Positions 23,280 to 31,913 of a stretch of DNA of 45,026 bases are shown piece after piece. The stretch comes from Candidatus Sphingomonas excrementigallinarum (GTDB lineage Bacteria > Pseudomonadota > Alphaproteobacteria > Sphingomonadales > Sphingomonadaceae). Every line of letters begins with the position of its first letter. The first letter of the stretch is position 1. The stretch covers positions 1 to 45,026 of the forward strand of contig DXIH01000183.1 of the NCBI GenBank assembly GCA_019112965.1, written 5' to 3'. The notes under the pieces are model-generated. The model worked only from the letters and a program-made list of their open reading frames with translations, searched no databases and was not told the DNA's origin. A program made the position numbers and the translations under genes.

Positions 23280-24719
23280 TCAACGAAGCCCGTCTGACGG
23301 TCCATCTGATTTGGCGCCCCCAATCGCCACGATCGCGGCAGCAGGTTCGAAACCCAGCGTGATGCGCAGTCCGGGCCGGCTACTGACGATATCCAACGTC
23401 GCATCGAGGCGCGACGCGGCGGATCGCACGATGGCGAGGCCCAGGCCGCTTCCCTCACTGTCGCGAGCGCTGGAAAGGCGGGTGAAGCGTTCGCCCAGGC
23501 GGACGAGTTCGGCATCGGGCAGGCCGGGGCCGTCATCCGCCACCACGATCCTGGCTCCCTTTCCGTCTTCGCATGAGACGGTCAACGTCACCTGGCCACC
23601 ACGACCGTTATAGCGGATCGCATTGTCAACCAGGTTGGACAGAATTTCGAATATCAGCGTGCGGTGGCTGGCAATCGCGATGTCGGTCGGCGCATCGAGA
23701 TGAATGTCCACGCCTGCGTCGATCGCCTGCGCGATCCGGCGGTTGATGACGGCGACCGCCACCTCGCGCAGGTCGACCCGCTCGCGCGGTGGCGCGACGC
23801 CCGCCTCCTCTGCACGGGCCAGCGCCAGCAATTGGGTCACCAGATGTTCCAGCCGGTCGGCGGCGGCCGCGATCTCGCCCAGCGCCTCCGGGCTGCCCCG
23901 CCGGGCCAGCGCCACCTGTACCTTCAGCACCGCCAGCGGCGTGCGCATCTGGTGCGAGGCATCCGCCGTGAACCGGCGCATCCCGGCGGTCGCACTGTCC
24001 AGCCGGGCAAGCAGATGGTTAAACGCATCCGCTAGCGGGCGAAGCTCGACGGGCAAAGGTCCGGTGTCGAGCGGCGACAGGTCCGGCGTCGCGCGCGTAT
24101 CCCGCGCCGCCACCGCCCCGCGCAGGCCCGCCAGCGGCCGCAGGCTCCATGCCAGTGCCGGGCGGATCAGCAGCATGGCCACGCCCACCAGCAGCAATTC
24201 ACCCAGCACCAGCGCGATCACCAGCCGCCGCTGCAGCGCCCGGCGACCGTCCAGCGTCTCGGCCACCTGCACGATCACCGGCGCTTCGATTCTTGGCAGC
24301 GTGCGGCGCACCTCGGCGATACGGATATCCTGATCGCGGTAGCGCGCGAAACGGAAGCGAGGCGTGTCGAGCGCCAGTTCGGCGATGTTCGGCGCGGAGA
24401 GATCGGCATAGCCGGTCAGCAGGCGCCCGCCCACCGCGATCCGGTAATAGACATTGTCGCGCTCGCTATTCTCCAGCATCCCGAAGGCGGCGGCAGGAAG
24501 GTCGAGCGTCACCTCGCCCCGCTCGACCTGCACCGTCTCGGCAATCGCGCCCAGCGCGCCGCCCAGCACGCGATCGTTGGTGCGGCGGACCACATCGGCG
24601 ATGAGCGTCGCCCCCGCCAGCCCCAGCAGCACCGCGATCGCCAGCATCGGCGCCAGCATGGCCGCGAGCAGCCGGGTGCGAAGCGCCAGCGCCTTCCCGC
24701 GCCCGAAGTTACTGGGCAT
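23280..24719 (-). CDS. tctE: Sensor histidine kinase, TctE-like
   Basis: The protein has 479 residues. The first transmembrane segment lies at about 17-42, a periplasmic region of roughly 130 residues follows (includes YYRIAVGGRLLTGYADL, typical of the TctE sensor N-domain), and a second membrane segment lies at about 165-190. Then come HAMP, the phosphoacceptor box FTADASHQMRTPLAVLK, and the ATPase boxes LVDNAIRYN (N), VADDGPGLP (G1) and EGSGLGLAIV (G2). TctE-type kinases sense tricarboxylates such as citrate. The ATG at 24719 lies inside the end of the regulator gene (11-bp overlap), so both are translated together. The divergent genes encode a binding protein, porin and citrate transporter, which fits this role. 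Confidence 0.88.
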   Translation of the reverse strand: MPSNFGRGKALALRTRLLAAMLAPMLAIAVLLGLAGATLIADVVRRTNDRVLGGALGAIAETVQVERGEVTLDLPAAAFGMLENSERDNVYYRIAVGGRLLTGYADLSAPNIAELALDTPRFRFARYRDQDIRIAEVRRTLPRIEAPVIVQVAETLDGRRALQRRLVIALVLGELLLVGVAMLLIRPALAWSLRPLAGLRGAVAARDTRATPDLSPLDTGPLPVELRPLADAFNHLLARLDSATAGMRRFTADASHQMRTPLAVLKVQVALARRGSPEALGEIAAAADRLEHLVTQLLALARAEEAGVAPPRERVDLREVAVAVINRRIAQAIDAGVDIHLDAPTDIAIASHRTLIFEILSNLVDNAIRYNGRGGQVTLTVSCEDGKGARIVVADDGPGLPDAELVRLGERFTRLSSARDSEGSGLGLAIVRSAASRLDATLDIVSSRPGLRITLGFEPAAAIVAIGGAKSDGPSDGLR

Positions 24720-25374
24720 CGAGCATGTAGCCGACCCCGCGCACGGTGCGGATGGCCGGACCATCGGGTGCCAGCTTGCCGCGCAACCGCGTGATATTCA
24801 CTTCGATGGCGTTGGGGCCAACCGGCTCGTCATAGCCGAACACCTCGGACTGGAGCGTCTCTCTCGGCACGATCTGCCCCGCGCGGGTCGCCAGCGCGTC
24901 CAAGACCGCCCATTCGCGACGGCGCAAATCGAGTGTCCGCTCGCCGACCCGCGCCGCACCGCGCGAACGGTCGAGGATCAGCGCCCCGACGACCAGCTCG
25001 GGCGTGGGATCGCCGCCGCGCCGCCGCCCCAGCGCGCGGATGCGCGCCTCCAGTTCCTCTGGGGCAAAGGGCTTTCGCAGATAATCGTCGGCACCCAGGT
25101 CCAGGCCGCGCACCCGGTCGTCCAGCGCATCGCGCGCGGTCAACATCATCACCGGCACCCGGTTGCCCTGCCGCCTGAGCGTCTGGAGCACCGAAAAGCC
25201 ATCGACCCCCGGCAGCCCGACATCGAGGACGACAAGCGCATAGGCCTCGTCCGCCGCGACCATCAGCGCATCCTCTCCGGTCGCGACATGATCGACCGCA
25301 TGCCCCGCCGCACGCAGCAACGCGACGATCCCGCGTGCCAGCGCCGCATCATCCTCGACGATCAGAATTCGCAC
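24709..25374 (-). CDS. tctD: OmpR-family response regulator, TctD-like
   Basis: The protein has 221 residues. The receiver domain has acidic pocket E7-D8-D9, phosphoacceptor D51 (VVLDVGLPG), T79 (MLTA) and K101 (LRKPF). The C-terminal winged helix shows LDLRRREWAVLDALATRAG, NAIEVNITRLRGKL and IRTVRGVGYML. It is expected to activate the divergent citrate-uptake genes when phosphorylated by the neighbouring kinase. The 100-bp gap to the divergent binding-protein gene is the likely target region, but no repeat convincing enough to call an operator was found there. Confidence 0.9.
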   Translation of the reverse strand: MRILIVEDDAALARGIVALLRAAGHAVDHVATGEDALMVAADEAYALVVLDVGLPGVDGFSVLQTLRRQGNRVPVMMLTARDALDDRVRGLDLGADDYLRKPFAPEELEARIRALGRRRGGDPTPELVVGALILDRSRGAARVGERTLDLRRREWAVLDALATRAGQIVPRETLQSEVFGYDEPVGPNAIEVNITRLRGKLAPDGPAIRTVRGVGYMLDAQ

Positions 25375-25474
25375 GGCGCGGACCTTCCGTGAAAGGCGGA
25401 TGACAGCTTGGCGGGATAATCCATGGCATTGAGCTTACCCGAACTCAGAGGCGGGAAGCGAGAGGACCTGAACG

Positions 25475-26551
25475 ATGCGACTGGTAATTCTATCGATGCT
25501 GATGCTGGGTGCCGTGGTGCCCGCTCGCGCCGATGCGCAGCGCCCGGCCGGTTATCCCCGCTCCTATGACGCACTGATCGCCGAGGCGCGGGGCGAGCGC
25601 GAGGTCCGCGTGTATGGCAATGCCGACACCGCCGCGATGCAGCCGCTGATCGCCGCCTTTCGCCGCACCTATCCCCGCGTCCAGGTGCGCTATCTGGACC
25701 TGGAATCGAGCACCATCTACGACCGCGTCGTCGCCGAGGCACGGGGCAGGACACCCGGGGCCGATCTGGTCTGGTCGTCGGCGATGGACCTTCAGGCCAA
25801 GCTCATCAACGACGGCTATGCGCAAGCCTATCTCAGCCCCGAAAAGCCCGCGCTCCCCGCCACGGCGGTGTGGAAGAATATGGGCTACGGCGTCACCGCA
25901 GAGCCGGTCGCCTTCGTCGTCAACCGCCGCCTGATCCCCGCCGGACAGGTGCCGCGCACGCACGAGGCATTCGAGCGATTGCTGCGCACCCGTCGCGGCG
26001 CCCTGATGGGCAAGGTCGCGACCTATGACCCTGCGGGGTCCAATGTGGGCTACCTCTATCTGACCGAGGATCATGCGAACACCCGCGACACCCGCTCGCT
26101 GGTGCAGGCGATCGCCGCGACCCGGCCGATGCTGTCGCGCACCACCGAGCCGATGCTGGACGCGGTGTCGGCGGGGCGGATCGCCATCGCTTACAATGTC
26201 GTCGGCCCCTATGCGCTGACCCGCGCGATGCGCGACCCGAATATCCGGGTGGTCTTCCCGCGCGACTATACGATCATCGCCTCGCGCGTCGCCTTCATCG
26301 CCCGCGATGCCCGTCACCCGGCGGCAGCGCGGCTGTTCCTCGACTTCCTATTGTCGCGAACCGGGCAGACGCTGCTCGCCCGGCAATGGCTGCTGCCGGT
26401 TCGCGCCGATGTCCGCGCCCCCCGCCTGTCCGCCGAACAGCAGCGCCCGATCCGCGTCGGACCGCAGCTTCTCGTCAATCTCGACACGATCAAGCGCCGC
26501 CGCTTCCTGGCCGACTGGCGCGCCACTCTTGCTCAAGAGGCCCCCAAATGA
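25475..26551 (+). CDS. Periplasmic substrate-binding protein (iron/ABC-type fold), orphan
   Basis: The protein has 358 residues. A signal peptide (MRLVILSMLMLGAVVPARADA) directs export. The mature chain resembles type-2 periplasmic binding proteins of the Fe(3+)/ABC group: VRVYGNADTAAMQPLIAAFRRTYPRVQVRYLDLESSTIYDRV, ADLVWSSAMDLQAKL, and AIAYNVVGPYAL / VFPRDYTIIASRVAFIA. No ABC permease or ATPase gene is present. It overlaps the OprP-like porin gene by 4 bp and diverges from tctDE. It could present ligand (citrate or an iron-citrate type complex) to the TctE kinase or to the CitMHS transporter; this is inference from context. The ATG at 25475 follows GAGAGGACCTG. Confidence 0.85.
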   Translation: MRLVILSMLMLGAVVPARADAQRPAGYPRSYDALIAEARGEREVRVYGNADTAAMQPLIAAFRRTYPRVQVRYLDLESSTIYDRVVAEARGRTPGADLVWSSAMDLQAKLINDGYAQAYLSPEKPALPATAVWKNMGYGVTAEPVAFVVNRRLIPAGQVPRTHEAFERLLRTRRGALMGKVATYDPAGSNVGYLYLTEDHANTRDTRSLVQAIAATRPMLSRTTEPMLDAVSAGRIAIAYNVVGPYALTRAMRDPNIRVVFPRDYTIIASRVAFIARDARHPAAARLFLDFLLSRTGQTLLARQWLLPVRADVRAPRLSAEQQRPIRVGPQLLVNLDTIKRRRFLADWRATLAQEAPK

Positions 26552-28044
26552 TGACCCCGATCCGAACCGCCACCGCGCTGGTCGCCCTGATGGCGGCCAC
26601 CCCCGCCCTGGCCCAGACGCCGAGCAACGACGACCTCGCCGCGCTGGTCCGCCAGCAGGCTGCCGAGATCGCGACCCTGCGCGCCCGGCTCGACCGGCTG
26701 GAGGGCACGACCGCCACCGCTCCCGCACCAGTCGCCGCCACGGCCCCTGCCCCGACCACCCCGTCCGCCCCGCAACTGGCGCAAAGCGACACGATCGGCC
26801 GCGATACCGTCACCCGCCCCTTCGCGCCGCAGCTGGTACCCCCCGGCCCGGCCGAACGCGACGTGGCGCAGGCACGGCAGGCCAATGCGGCGGGCGTGAC
26901 GACGGAATGGGGCGCGGGCCTCCCGGTCTTCCACTCGGCCGACGGCATCTACACGTTCAAGCCGCGCGGCCGCATCCTGACCGATGTCAGCTCGACCTTC
27001 GGATCGGCCTATGACGGGCGCAACATCACGACGACCGGCATGCGCGCGTTGCGTCTGGGTCTGGAAGGCGGAGTTGGCACCCACTTCTTCTACCAGTTCG
27101 AAACCGACTTTTCTGAGAACGACGTCGATATCGTCACCGCCTTTATCGGCTGGCGCAACCGCATCCGGCCGGGCCTCGATTACGACCTGCGCGCCGGGCA
27201 CCTGTTCAACGATCGCGGGTTCGAAGGCTCGACCGGATCAGATTCGACGCCGTTCATGGAGCGCACCGTTGTCTCCACCGCGATCATCCCGCAGCGCGGC
27301 TTCTACGGCGTCGGCATCATGCCGCGCCTGTTCTGGAAGACCGGCCATGCGTCGCTGACGCTCACCGGCGACCGGATCGACGGCAACCAGGCGACGAACG
27401 ACAGCCGCACCGTGCTGGGTCGCGCACACTGGAACCCGGTCAAGAGCGACCATTCGGTCCTGCATCTCGGCATTTGGGGGTTCGACGAGGCGCTGTCGTC
27501 GGCGGCGACCACGCTGACCCGCAACACAGTGATCGGCGGCCGCTTCAACGGTGCGCTGCGTGTCTCGACCGGCGCGCTGCTCGGTGGGCGCAGCACCACG
27601 GGCTATGGTGCCGAGCTGGGCGGCTATGTCGGCCCGGTCTGGGTGATGGCCGAAGCGGGCGAGCGCCGCGCGCGCCTGACCGGCGGTCGTCCCGATTTCC
27701 TCAGCAAGGCGTGGAGCCTGTCAGGCGGCTGGTTCGTCACCGGCGATCTGCCGCCATACAACCCGCGCCTCGGCAGCTTCGGCCAGCCGCGCGTCCTGAA
27801 GCCGATCTTCGAGGGCGGCCCCGGCGCGATCGAGCTGACCGCGCGCTATGAGAACCTCGACTATACCAGCCTCCTGACCGGCGGGCGCGGTTGGGCCGCG
27901 ACGGCGGGCGTCAACTGGTATCTCAACAGCTTCACCCGGCTCCAGTTCAACTGGGTGCACTGGGACACCGACAATCGCGCAGGGACCTATACCGGCCCCG
28001 ACAGCGGCGAGACGATCGGCACCCGCATCGCCGTCACCTTCTAA
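26548..28044 (+). CDS. OprP/OprO-family outer-membrane porin
   Basis: The protein has 498 residues. After the signal peptide (ALVALMAATPALAQ) there is a short coiled-coil (ALVRQQAAEIATLRARLDRLEG), typical for trimer-forming porins of this family, then a Pro/Ala-rich linker (about 60-80). The barrel shows the OprP-type blocks FKPRGRILTDVSS, MRALRLGLEGGVGTHFFYQFETDFSENDVDI and GYGAELGGYVGPVWVMAEAGE, ending in IGTRIAVTF with terminal Phe. Family members admit anions such as phosphate; here, in a citrate-type locus, an organic acid is the likely solute. The start overlaps the previous stop (ATGATG), so both are coupled. The citrate transporter follows 33 bp downstream. Confidence 0.9.
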   Translation: MMTPIRTATALVALMAATPALAQTPSNDDLAALVRQQAAEIATLRARLDRLEGTTATAPAPVAATAPAPTTPSAPQLAQSDTIGRDTVTRPFAPQLVPPGPAERDVAQARQANAAGVTTEWGAGLPVFHSADGIYTFKPRGRILTDVSSTFGSAYDGRNITTTGMRALRLGLEGGVGTHFFYQFETDFSENDVDIVTAFIGWRNRIRPGLDYDLRAGHLFNDRGFEGSTGSDSTPFMERTVVSTAIIPQRGFYGVGIMPRLFWKTGHASLTLTGDRIDGNQATNDSRTVLGRAHWNPVKSDHSVLHLGIWGFDEALSSAATTLTRNTVIGGRFNGALRVSTGALLGGRSTTGYGAELGGYVGPVWVMAEAGERRARLTGGRPDFLSKAWSLSGGWFVTGDLPPYNPRLGSFGQPRVLKPIFEGGPGAIELTARYENLDYTSLLTGGRGWAATAGVNWYLNSFTRLQFNWVHWDTDNRAGTYTGPDSGETIGTRIAVTF

Positions 28045-28077
28045 ACGCCCCTTTCTCCTATCACGGAGCATCCTTCG

Positions 28078-29379
28078 ATGGATCTTGCCCTGCTTGGCTT
28101 CCTGATGGTCGCCACCTTCATGACGCTCATCATGACGAAGCGGATGACCCCGCTCGTCGCGTTGATCGTCGTGCCGACCGCCTTTGCCCTGATCGCCGGT
28201 TTCGCATCGGGCATTGGCGACATGATGATCGACGGCATCAAGAACCTCGCCCCGACCGGCGTGATGCTGCTGTTCGCCATCCTGTTCTTCTCGATCATGA
28301 CCGATACCGGGCTGTTCGATCCGCTGGTCAACCGGCTGTTGCGGGTCGTGCACGGCGATCCGATGGCGATCCTGATCGGCACCGTCGTGCTGTGCGCGAT
28401 CGTCAGCCTGGATGGCGACGGGTCGACGACCTACATCATCACCATCGCGGCGCTGCTACCGCTCTACAAGCGGTACGACATGAACCGGCTGTATCTGTGC
28501 TGCCTGCTCATGAGCACCAGCGGCATCATGAACCTGACCCCCTGGGGCGGCCCGACCGCGCGCGCCGCCAGCGCGCTGAAGCTCGATCCTGCCACGCTGT
28601 TCCTGCCGCTGATCCCCGGCATGATCGCCGGGCTCGCCTTCCTGATCGGCCTGGCGATCTGGTTCGGCCGCAAGGAGCGCCGCCGCATCGGCCATGTGAA
28701 GGCCAATGAGCCGACCGCCTTCACCGGCATGGCCGTGTCGCAATTCCCGGAGGCCCGCCGCCCGCACCTGCGCTGGTTCAACGGGGCGCTGACCCTCGCG
28801 CTGATCGCCGGGCTGGTTTCGGGCATCCTGCCGCTATCGGTGCTGATGATGCTGGCCTTCGCCATCGCCATGATCGTCAACTATCCGCAGGTGGCAGAAC
28901 AGAAGGAGCGGATTGCCGCCCATGCCGGTAACGTCCTGTCGGTCGTCTCGCTGATCTTCGCCGCCGGTATCTTCACCGGCATCCTGTCGGGCACGGGCAT
29001 GGTCGAGGCGATGAGCAAGGAAGTCGTCGGCTTCATCCCGCCGGTGCTGGGGCCCTACATGGCGCCGATCACCGCGCTGCTCAGCCTGCCCTTCACCTTC
29101 TTCATCTCGAACGATGCCTTCTATTTCGGGATGCTGCCGATCCTGGCCGAGGCGGGTGCGCATTACGGCGTGTCGCCGATGGCGATCGCCCGCGCCTCGC
29201 TAATGGGCCAGCCGGTCCATCTGCTCAGCCCACTGGTGCCCTCAACCTATCTGCTGGTCAGCCTGGCGGGCATCGACCTAGCCGATCACCAACGGTTCAC
29301 GCTGGTCCCCGCCGCCGTGGTGTGCGTGGTCATGACGCTGGTCGGGATGGCGGTGCTCGCCTTCCCGCTGATGGGCTGA
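28078..29379 (+). CDS. CitMHS-family citrate (metal-citrate:H+) transporter
   Basis: The protein has 433 residues with about twelve hydrophobic segments. Family landmarks: an N-terminal GFLMVATFMTLIMTKRMTPLVALIVVPTAFALIAG, then LFAILFFSIMTDTGLFDPLVNRLLR, CAIVSLDGDGSTTYIITIAALLPLYKR, SGIMNLTPWGGPTARAASAL, and near the C-terminus LPFTFFISNDAFYFGMLPILAEAG with GQPVHLLSPLVPSTYLLVSLAGID. CitM and CitH symport citrate complexed to a divalent metal with protons. It is the inner-membrane step of the binding protein-porin-transporter set controlled by the divergent tctDE-like pair. A ribosome site (CGGAG) is just upstream. Confidence 0.92.
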   Translation: MDLALLGFLMVATFMTLIMTKRMTPLVALIVVPTAFALIAGFASGIGDMMIDGIKNLAPTGVMLLFAILFFSIMTDTGLFDPLVNRLLRVVHGDPMAILIGTVVLCAIVSLDGDGSTTYIITIAALLPLYKRYDMNRLYLCCLLMSTSGIMNLTPWGGPTARAASALKLDPATLFLPLIPGMIAGLAFLIGLAIWFGRKERRRIGHVKANEPTAFTGMAVSQFPEARRPHLRWFNGALTLALIAGLVSGILPLSVLMMLAFAIAMIVNYPQVAEQKERIAAHAGNVLSVVSLIFAAGIFTGILSGTGMVEAMSKEVVGFIPPVLGPYMAPITALLSLPFTFFISNDAFYFGMLPILAEAGAHYGVSPMAIARASLMGQPVHLLSPLVPSTYLLVSLAGIDLADHQRFTLVPAAVVCVVMTLVGMAVLAFPLMG

Positions 29380-29383
29380 TCCG

Positions 29384-30031
29384 ATGGACACGCTCTGGCA
29401 GCATATCGTCGCCAACTTTTCCGCGATCGGCTCTCCGGCCGCGCTCGCCGCCTTTGCCCAGGTCGTCATGATCGACGTCCTGCTGGCCGCCGACAACGCC
29501 ATCGTCGTCGGCGCGCTGGCGGCGGGGCTGCCCCCGGCGATGCGGCGCAAGGTGATCCTGGTCGGGGTCATCGCTGCCCTCGTCCTGCGAATCGGTTTCG
29601 CACTGGTCGTGACGCAGCTGCTCCAGATCGTCGGGCTTGTGTTGGCGGGCGGGCTGTTGCTGGTCTGGGTCGCCTGGAAAATGTGGCGAGAATTGCGCGG
29701 CGGTGCGGGCGAAGACGATCCCCTCACCGAACAGGCCCCGCGCCGCTTCTGGGCCGCTGCCTGGGCGGTGGCGGTCGCCGATATCTCGATGAGCCTCGAC
29801 AATGTCCTGGCGGTCGCGGGCGCGGCGCGCGACCATCCGGGCATCCTAGCCATCGGCCTGATCCTGTCGGTCGCGCTGATGGGCCTTGCCGCCAATGTCC
29901 TGGCGCGCGTGATCGAGCGCTATCGCTGGCTCGCTTATGTTGGACTGCTCGTCATCCTGTGGGTCGCGGGCAAGATGATCTGGGAAGGGTTGACCGACCC
30001 GGCACGCGGCCTCCTGACCCTGTTCACCTGA
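29384..30031 (+). CDS. TerC-family integral membrane protein (YjbE-like)
   Basis: The protein has 215 residues and about seven membrane segments. It contains the two TerC signatures: LLAADNAIVVGALA near residue 32 and DISMSLDNVLAVAGAA near residue 140, whose Asp/Asn residues are thought to bind a metal. Related proteins export manganese or mature metal-loaded membrane enzymes. It starts only 4 bp after the citrate transporter stop, so it is in the same operon. As CitMHS proteins import a metal-citrate complex, removal of the co-imported metal is a reasonable but unproven role. The N-terminal DTLWQHIVANF and final LFT are unremarkable. Confidence 0.88.
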   Translation: MDTLWQHIVANFSAIGSPAALAAFAQVVMIDVLLAADNAIVVGALAAGLPPAMRRKVILVGVIAALVLRIGFALVVTQLLQIVGLVLAGGLLLVWVAWKMWRELRGGAGEDDPLTEQAPRRFWAAAWAVAVADISMSLDNVLAVAGAARDHPGILAIGLILSVALMGLAANVLARVIERYRWLAYVGLLVILWVAGKMIWEGLTDPARGLLTLFT

Positions 30032-30065
30032 CCCAGCCGCTCACTCCATTTCGGAAGAGACAGAC

Positions 30066-30722
30066 ATGATCCGCAACGCGCCGCCCCTCGTCCTGCTGCC
30101 CGCCATGGGATGCGACGGACAGCTCTGGGCCAGACAGATCGTCGACCTCAGCGACATCACCCATCCGATGCTGGGGGACCTGACCGTCGACGACACGCTG
30201 GAGGCGATGGCGGCGCGTGTGCTCGCCCATGCCCCGCCGCGCTTCGCGGTCGCCGGGGTCAGCCTGGGCGGCTATGTTGCGCTGGAGATCATTCGCCAGG
30301 CGCCAGACCGGGTGGAGCGAGTGGCGCTGTTCGGCACCCGCGCCTCGATGCAGATGCGCCCGCGCACCGTCGCCGATCAGGGTCTGCTCGCCACGGCGCC
30401 GCACGCCGATCCGACCCTCAGCCCGATCGTCAGTGGCCCTGTCCAGGCGATGGCCGAACGCGTCGGTGCCACCGTCTTCGAACGCCAGCAGCGCGCGCTG
30501 CTCGCCCGGCCCGACATCGGCCCCGCCATTGCGGCGGTTCGCGTGCCGACGCTGGTCGCGGTGGGCGAGCACGACCGCATCTGCCTGCCCGTCGATGCAC
30601 GCCAGCTGGCGGCGCTCATTCCGGCCGCACGCTTCCACGAAATCCGCAACTGTGGCCACTTGGCCCCCATCGAACGCCCCGGCGAAGTGACGATGCTTTT
30701 GCGCGACTGGCTGCAAAGCTGA
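30066..30722 (+). CDS. Small alpha/beta-hydrolase
   Basis: The protein has 218 residues with a complete catalytic triad pattern: nucleophile elbow GVSLGG (Ser at about 67), Asp in VGEHDRICLP, and His in RNCGHLAPIERP. The N-terminal LVLLPAMGCDGQLW supplies the oxyanion loop. It has almost no lid, like small esterases and MhpC-like hydrolases. It has no signal peptide. It follows TerC by 34 bp with GGAAGAGAC upstream, so it probably ends the citrate operon. No specific substrate can be assigned; carboxylesterase-like activity on a small ester is the broad expectation. Confidence 0.85.
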   Translation: MIRNAPPLVLLPAMGCDGQLWARQIVDLSDITHPMLGDLTVDDTLEAMAARVLAHAPPRFAVAGVSLGGYVALEIIRQAPDRVERVALFGTRASMQMRPRTVADQGLLATAPHADPTLSPIVSGPVQAMAERVGATVFERQQRALLARPDIGPAIAAVRVPTLVAVGEHDRICLPVDARQLAALIPAARFHEIRNCGHLAPIERPGEVTMLLRDWLQS

Positions 30723-30845
30723 GGAACGCCATTCTCACCTTATAGGCGCGAATGATCATGGATTGGGGTGACGTCGATCCGTGGGGGCTAAGCCGCTTCG
30801 GTCGATCGCACACCGATCCATCGAATGCCGGTACTGAGCGCCTTG

Positions 30846-31100
30846 CTACTTCACCAGCTTCCTTGGCGTGGCGCCGCTAGACATCCCTGCTTTTTTCGCG
30901 ACTGTCTTGTTCGCGTTCCGATCGTGATGAGCGCCATGGGGAAGAGTATGTGCGCTCGGTTCGTAGCAGGGCGTCGCGTCGGCCATGGGCGCCGCCACGT
31001 CGAAGCAATCGTTGCTCATGTCCCGCTGGTTCTGGGCCGCGACCGGGGCGGCCGCCAAGGCAAACGGAAGAAGCATCGTCCGGAAACGGAGGAAACGCAT
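30846..31100 (-). CDS. Small exported Cys/His-containing protein (unrecognised family)
   Basis: This 84-residue protein is not one I recognise. Residues 1-22 form a signal peptide (Arg-containing start, hydrophobic core, A-A-P-V-A-A before Q23), so the mature protein is about 62 residues and periplasmic. The mature part has C32 and C45 and a His cluster H51, H55, H58, H59, then a Lys-rich tail. AAAGGG lies 7 bp before the ATG at 31100. It diverges from the response regulator gene, and the shared region contains the 19-bp operator candidate (31164-31182). A role as a periplasmic metal-binding or chaperone accessory of the downstream efflux system is plausible; disordered-tail secreted peptide is the alternative. 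Confidence 0.65.
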   Translation of the reverse strand: MRFLRFRTMLLPFALAAAPVAAQNQRDMSNDCFDVAAPMADATPCYEPSAHTLPHGAHHDRNANKTVAKKAGMSSGATPRKLVK

Positions 31101-31163
31101 GGGGAACCCTTTGGCATCGAAATTCTGAGGTGCCTCCTCTGTCGCCCCAAAGGCCGTGCCTGC

Positions 31164-31182
31164 CGACTTAAATGAATTTCAC
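31164..31182 (+). promoter_or_regulatory. Operator candidate, copy 1 (CGACTTAAATGAATTTCAC)
   Basis: A 19-bp AT-rich sequence in otherwise GC-rich DNA, located 64 bp before the small exported protein gene (minus) and 53 bp before the regulator start (plus). The identical sequence occurs once more, inverted, at 33245-33263 upstream of the RND operon. Binding by the adjacent regulator is inferred. Confidence 0.7.
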
Positions 31183-31234
31183 CCGCGGCGATGTGCCTTG
31201 GCCGCAACACGCGTGTGGGGCTATGCCGCGACAC

Positions 31235-31906
31235 ATGGCAGCCATTCTGGTCATCGAAGACGACGACGCCACCGCGGTCGCGGTCATAGCCGAACTCGAA
31301 CGCCACGGACACGTCGCGAGCCGGGCGGCCGATGGCGAAAGCGGGCTGCAGCTGGCCACCCGAGAGGCCTTCGACGCGATCACGCTGGACCGGATGCTGC
31401 CGGGACTCGACGGCCTGACCCTGGTCGCTCGCCTGCGGGAGCGGCACATCACCATCCCGGTCCTGATGTTGAGCGCCTTGAGCGACGTCGACGAGCGGAT
31501 CGCCGGGCTGCGCGCGGGCGGTGACGATTATCTGACCAAGCCGTTCGACTTCGCCGAAATGGCGATGCGGGTCGAAGTGCTGCTCCGGCGGCGCGAGCAA
31601 GCCGAGGCGGTGGTGCTGCGCGGCGGCGGGATCGAATGCGATCTGGTCCGCCGCTCGGTCAAGGTGGACGGCGAGCCTGTTCGCTTGCTGCACATGGAGT
31701 TTCGGCTGCTGGAGTTCCTGATGCGCAACCGGGGCGAGGTCATGACGCGGCGGATCATCTTCGAACGCGTCTGGGGCTATTATTTCGATCCGGGGGCCAA
31801 CCTCATCAGCGTGCATATCGCCCGGCTGCGCAAGAAGATCGATCGCCCCGGTCGCCCTTCTCCCATTCAGACGGTAAAGGGAGAGGGCTATCTCTTCGAA
31901 GGCTGA
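31235..31906 (+). CDS. OmpR-family response regulator (CusR/CopR-like)
   Basis: The protein has 223 residues. The receiver shows E8-D9-D10, phosphoacceptor D52 (ITLDRMLPGLDG), S80 and K102 (LTKPFDF); the winged helix shows LLHMEFRLLEFLMRNRGEVMTRRIIFERVWGYYFDPGANLISVHIARLRKKI and IQTVKGEGYLF (given as family landmarks). FDPGAN..SVHIARLRKKI is close to the pattern of metal and drug efflux regulators. The frame is open from 31172, but that upstream ATG is inside the 19-bp operator candidate and its extra 21 residues match nothing in the family, so the ATG at 31235 is preferred although no clear ribosome site precedes it. The kinase gene begins 7 bp after its stop. It probably controls the small protein gene, itself, and the RND operon. 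Confidence 0.9.
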   Translation: MAAILVIEDDDATAVAVIAELERHGHVASRAADGESGLQLATREAFDAITLDRMLPGLDGLTLVARLRERHITIPVLMLSALSDVDERIAGLRAGGDDYLTKPFDFAEMAMRVEVLLRRREQAEAVVLRGGGIECDLVRRSVKVDGEPVRLLHMEFRLLEFLMRNRGEVMTRRIIFERVWGYYFDPGANLISVHIARLRKKIDRPGRPSPIQTVKGEGYLFEG

Positions 31907-31913
31907 GGAGCCG

